Source: Chitinophaga pinensis
GTDB lineage: Bacteria > Bacteroidota > Bacteroidia > Flavobacteriales > Flavobacteriaceae
Direction: 5' to 3'
DNA length: 64,000 nucleotides
Assembly: GCA_945873505.1 (NCBI GenBank)
Contig: CAMCDQ010000004.1
Location: forward strand, 1-64,000
The notes under the pieces were generated by a model. It had not been told where the DNA came from. It ran no database searches and worked only from the letters and a program-made list of their open reading frames with translations. Below are positions 62,596-64,000 of the stretch, one piece after another. The first letter of the stretch is position 1; every line of letters starts with the position of its first letter. The position numbers and the translations under genes are program-made.

Positions 62596-62597
62596 TA

Positions 62598-62837
62598 TTA
62601 TTTTTTCGGGGATTTAAAAATCGAATAAATGGTAATTCCAAAACCGATTAAAACCACTGTTGGCGCCAATCGAATTCTTCTGAAATTGAAAATGGCCTCG
62701 TTAAAAACCTTTGGATTATCACTTCCACCGCCCGACATCAAAATAAATCCAATGGCAATTACGGCAATTCCAACCAATAGAATTTTGTAGTTTATTTTAT
62801 CAAAAAGAAATTCTGGTTTTTGTTCGTTATTTTTCAT
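62598..62837 (-). CDS. DUF3098 small membrane protein
   Basis: A 79-residue protein with two hydrophobic segments (~17-34 and ~55-72) and the segment FILMSGGGSDNPKVFNEAIFNFRR, typical of DUF3098. The function is unknown. Its conserved position between ftsX and uppP suggests a role in envelope growth. Confidence 0.85.
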   Translation of the reverse strand: MKNNEQKPEFLFDKINYKILLVGIAVIAIGFILMSGGGSDNPKVFNEAIFNFRRIRLAPTVVLIGFGITIYSIFKSPKK

Positions 62838-62910
62838 TTTTATTATATTTTTTTAAAAAGTTGAGTTGCGACAATTCGAATAAACAAATAACCAAATCAA
62901 CGAATAACCT

Positions 62911-63786
62911 TTAGTATAAATCGTCTGTTCTCAAATTCAAAAAGCGTTGCGTTGCAAAATAAGTGCTAATCCAAGTGATTAAAATCCCAACAGCAACAAC
63001 GCCTAACAATACCAAAGCAATCAATAGTTGATCGTCTAAAATTCCTAAATTCGGAAAACTCGTGTTCAAATAAATCAAAGTGCCAATAAGCGCCAAAACC
63101 GCTAAAGCCGAACCAATCATTCCCAATTTGATACTTTTCCAAATAAATGGTTTTCTAATAAACGACTTCGTTGCGCCAACCATTTGCATCGTTTTAATAA
63201 TAAATCGATTGGAATGAATAGACAATCGCATCGAACTATTTATCAATAAAACCGCTATTAAAGTCAGAAATCCACTAATTATCAAAATCCAAAAACTCAC
63301 TTTTTTAATATTGTCATTCACCAAATTCACCAATTGTTTGTCATAAACAATATCAGAAACCATCCGATTTTCACGCAATTTATTTTCAATTCTTCGGATG
63401 TTTTTCGCATCAATAAAATCCGCTTTCAAATGAATATCAAACGAATTTTGCAACGGATTAGCACCTAAAAAAGTCATAAAATCCTCGCCAATAATTTCTG
63501 TGTGCACTTTTGCTGCATCCTCTTTAGAAACAAAAACACTCGATTTTACGAATTTCGCAGTTTTCAATTCCACTTCAAAAGCCTTCAAAACCGAATCGTT
63601 GGCTTCGCTTTTAAAGAATACTGTCATCGCAATTTGCTCTTTGAAATCATCAGATAATTTCTTGGAATTCAAGACAAATAAGCCTAAAATTCCAACCAAA
63701 AACAATACTAAAAACACGCTCAGGATTACAGAAAAATAAGAAGAAATCAACCTGCGTTTTTGAAATTTATCGTACGAAGTACTCAT
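62911..63786 (-). CDS. ftsX: Cell-division protein FtsX
   Basis: Permease-like partner of FtsE in septal peptidoglycan hydrolysis. The 291 residues have four membrane segments (one at ~20-40, three in the C-terminal half) and an extracellular loop with FKSEANDSVLKAFEVELK and VFVSKEDAAKVHTEIIG. The C-terminal permease part reads KTMQMVGATKSFIRKPFIWKS. No ftsE is adjacent. Divergent from leuS. Confidence 0.92.
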   Translation of the reverse strand: MSTSYDKFQKRRLISSYFSVILSVFLVLFLVGILGLFVLNSKKLSDDFKEQIAMTVFFKSEANDSVLKAFEVELKTAKFVKSSVFVSKEDAAKVHTEIIGEDFMTFLGANPLQNSFDIHLKADFIDAKNIRRIENKLRENRMVSDIVYDKQLVNLVNDNIKKVSFWILIISGFLTLIAVLLINSSMRLSIHSNRFIIKTMQMVGATKSFIRKPFIWKSIKLGMIGSALAVLALIGTLIYLNTSFPNLGILDDQLLIALVLLGVVAVGILITWISTYFATQRFLNLRTDDLY

Positions 63787-63852
63787 ATATTATAAAATTA
63801 AAGTGTAAAAATAACAAAGAATTCCTTTAAATAAACTTAATAACGCCCAAAG

Positions 63853-63895
63853 TTTCAATTTTCGTACAATAAATGTAAATTTGCAATTAGATTTG
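63853..63895 (+). promoter_or_regulatory. Promoter elements of leuS
   Basis: TTTC at 63853, then 19 bp to TAAATTTG (63876-63883), a near-consensus Bacteroidota promoter (TTTG at -33). A second TAGATTTG lies at 63888-63895. Confidence 0.5.
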
Positions 63896-63940
63896 CATTT
63901 GCAAAAGCAAAATCGCATAAATTAGAAGAACACATTTTAA

Positions 63941-64000
63941 ATGAAATACAACCAAATTGAAGTAGAATCAAAATGGCAAAAATACTGGTTTGAACACCAA
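63941..64000 (+). CDS. leuS: Leucyl-tRNA synthetase (5' end only)
   Basis: The first 20 codons (MKYNQIEVESKWQKYWFEHQ) match the N-terminus of bacterial leucyl-tRNA synthetase. The rest lies outside the window. Divergent from ftsX with promoter elements in the gap. Confidence 0.85.
   Translation, partial: MKYNQIEVESKWQKYWFEHQ

Noticed and set aside
63787..63940. T-box riboswitch upstream of leuS
   Set aside because: The 154-bp gap contains promoter-like elements close to the ATG and no stem-antiterminator arrangement.

Overview
The window looks like a chromosomal segment of a Flavobacterium-like member of the Flavobacteriaceae (Bacteroidota). The supporting signs are low GC, many upstream -7 elements of the form TAnnTTTG, a type IX secretion (T9SS) type B sorting domain, GLPGLI proteins, an SDR-type L-threonine dehydrogenase, a bifunctional OlsF-like ornithine-lipid acyltransferase, and short dispersed intergenic repeats of kinds I know from this family. 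I saw no rRNA, tRNA, CRISPR array, transposase, integrase or phage genes.

Layout. 1-6.7 kb: the end of a giant secreted adhesin, and a large predicted outer-membrane protein. 6.8-14.7 kb: aspartate kinase, an acetyltransferase, fructose-1,6-bisphosphatase, a HupE-like protein / dCMP deaminase / C-terminal protease run, a small flavoprotein, MarC and a cysteine-rich DUF3109 protein. 14.9-18.6 kb: class Ia ribonucleotide reductase nrdB-nrdA, with a structured element between the genes. 18.8-25.6 kb: an OmpA lipoprotein, exonuclease III, OlsF, an M48 protease with small membrane proteins, and a D-2-hydroxyacid dehydrogenase. 25.8-32.5 kb: a TetR - TolC - adaptor - RND pump operon with a well-formed promoter and operator candidate. 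32.7-35.4 kb: polyprenyl synthase, deoxynucleoside kinase and hypotheticals. 35.6-40.2 kb: two GLPGLI proteins followed by a large outer-membrane barrel. 40.3-46.9 kb: biotin genes bioB, a ketosynthase, bioA, bioD and bioF, with recX. Every large gap in this cluster is filled by a CGCAAAG-rich repeat, and another repeat has entered the bioA reading frame. 47-52 kb: threonine dehydrogenase, a lipoprotein and mfd.

52.0-56.7 kb is the accessory region and the most interesting part. A truncated hydrolase, a complete type II restriction-modification system (controller, endonuclease, methyltransferase) and a lone lipoprotein gene are separated by imperfect palindromes of about 140 bp. These palindromes behave like integron attC recombination sites. 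Each insert is bounded by its own matching inverted ends (GTTACCTGC with GCAGGTAAC, then GTTACCAGCT with AGCTGGTAAC), which is the relation expected of integron-type cassettes. No integrase is in the window. The convergent methyltransferase and endonuclease genes also share a perfect 15-bp palindrome, so both proteins end in nearly the same residues.

56.7-64 kb returns to core genes: an ACT-domain protein, YraN, LD-carboxypeptidase, frr, pyrH, a thioredoxin-like protein, truB, uppP, DUF3098, ftsX and the first codons of leuS.
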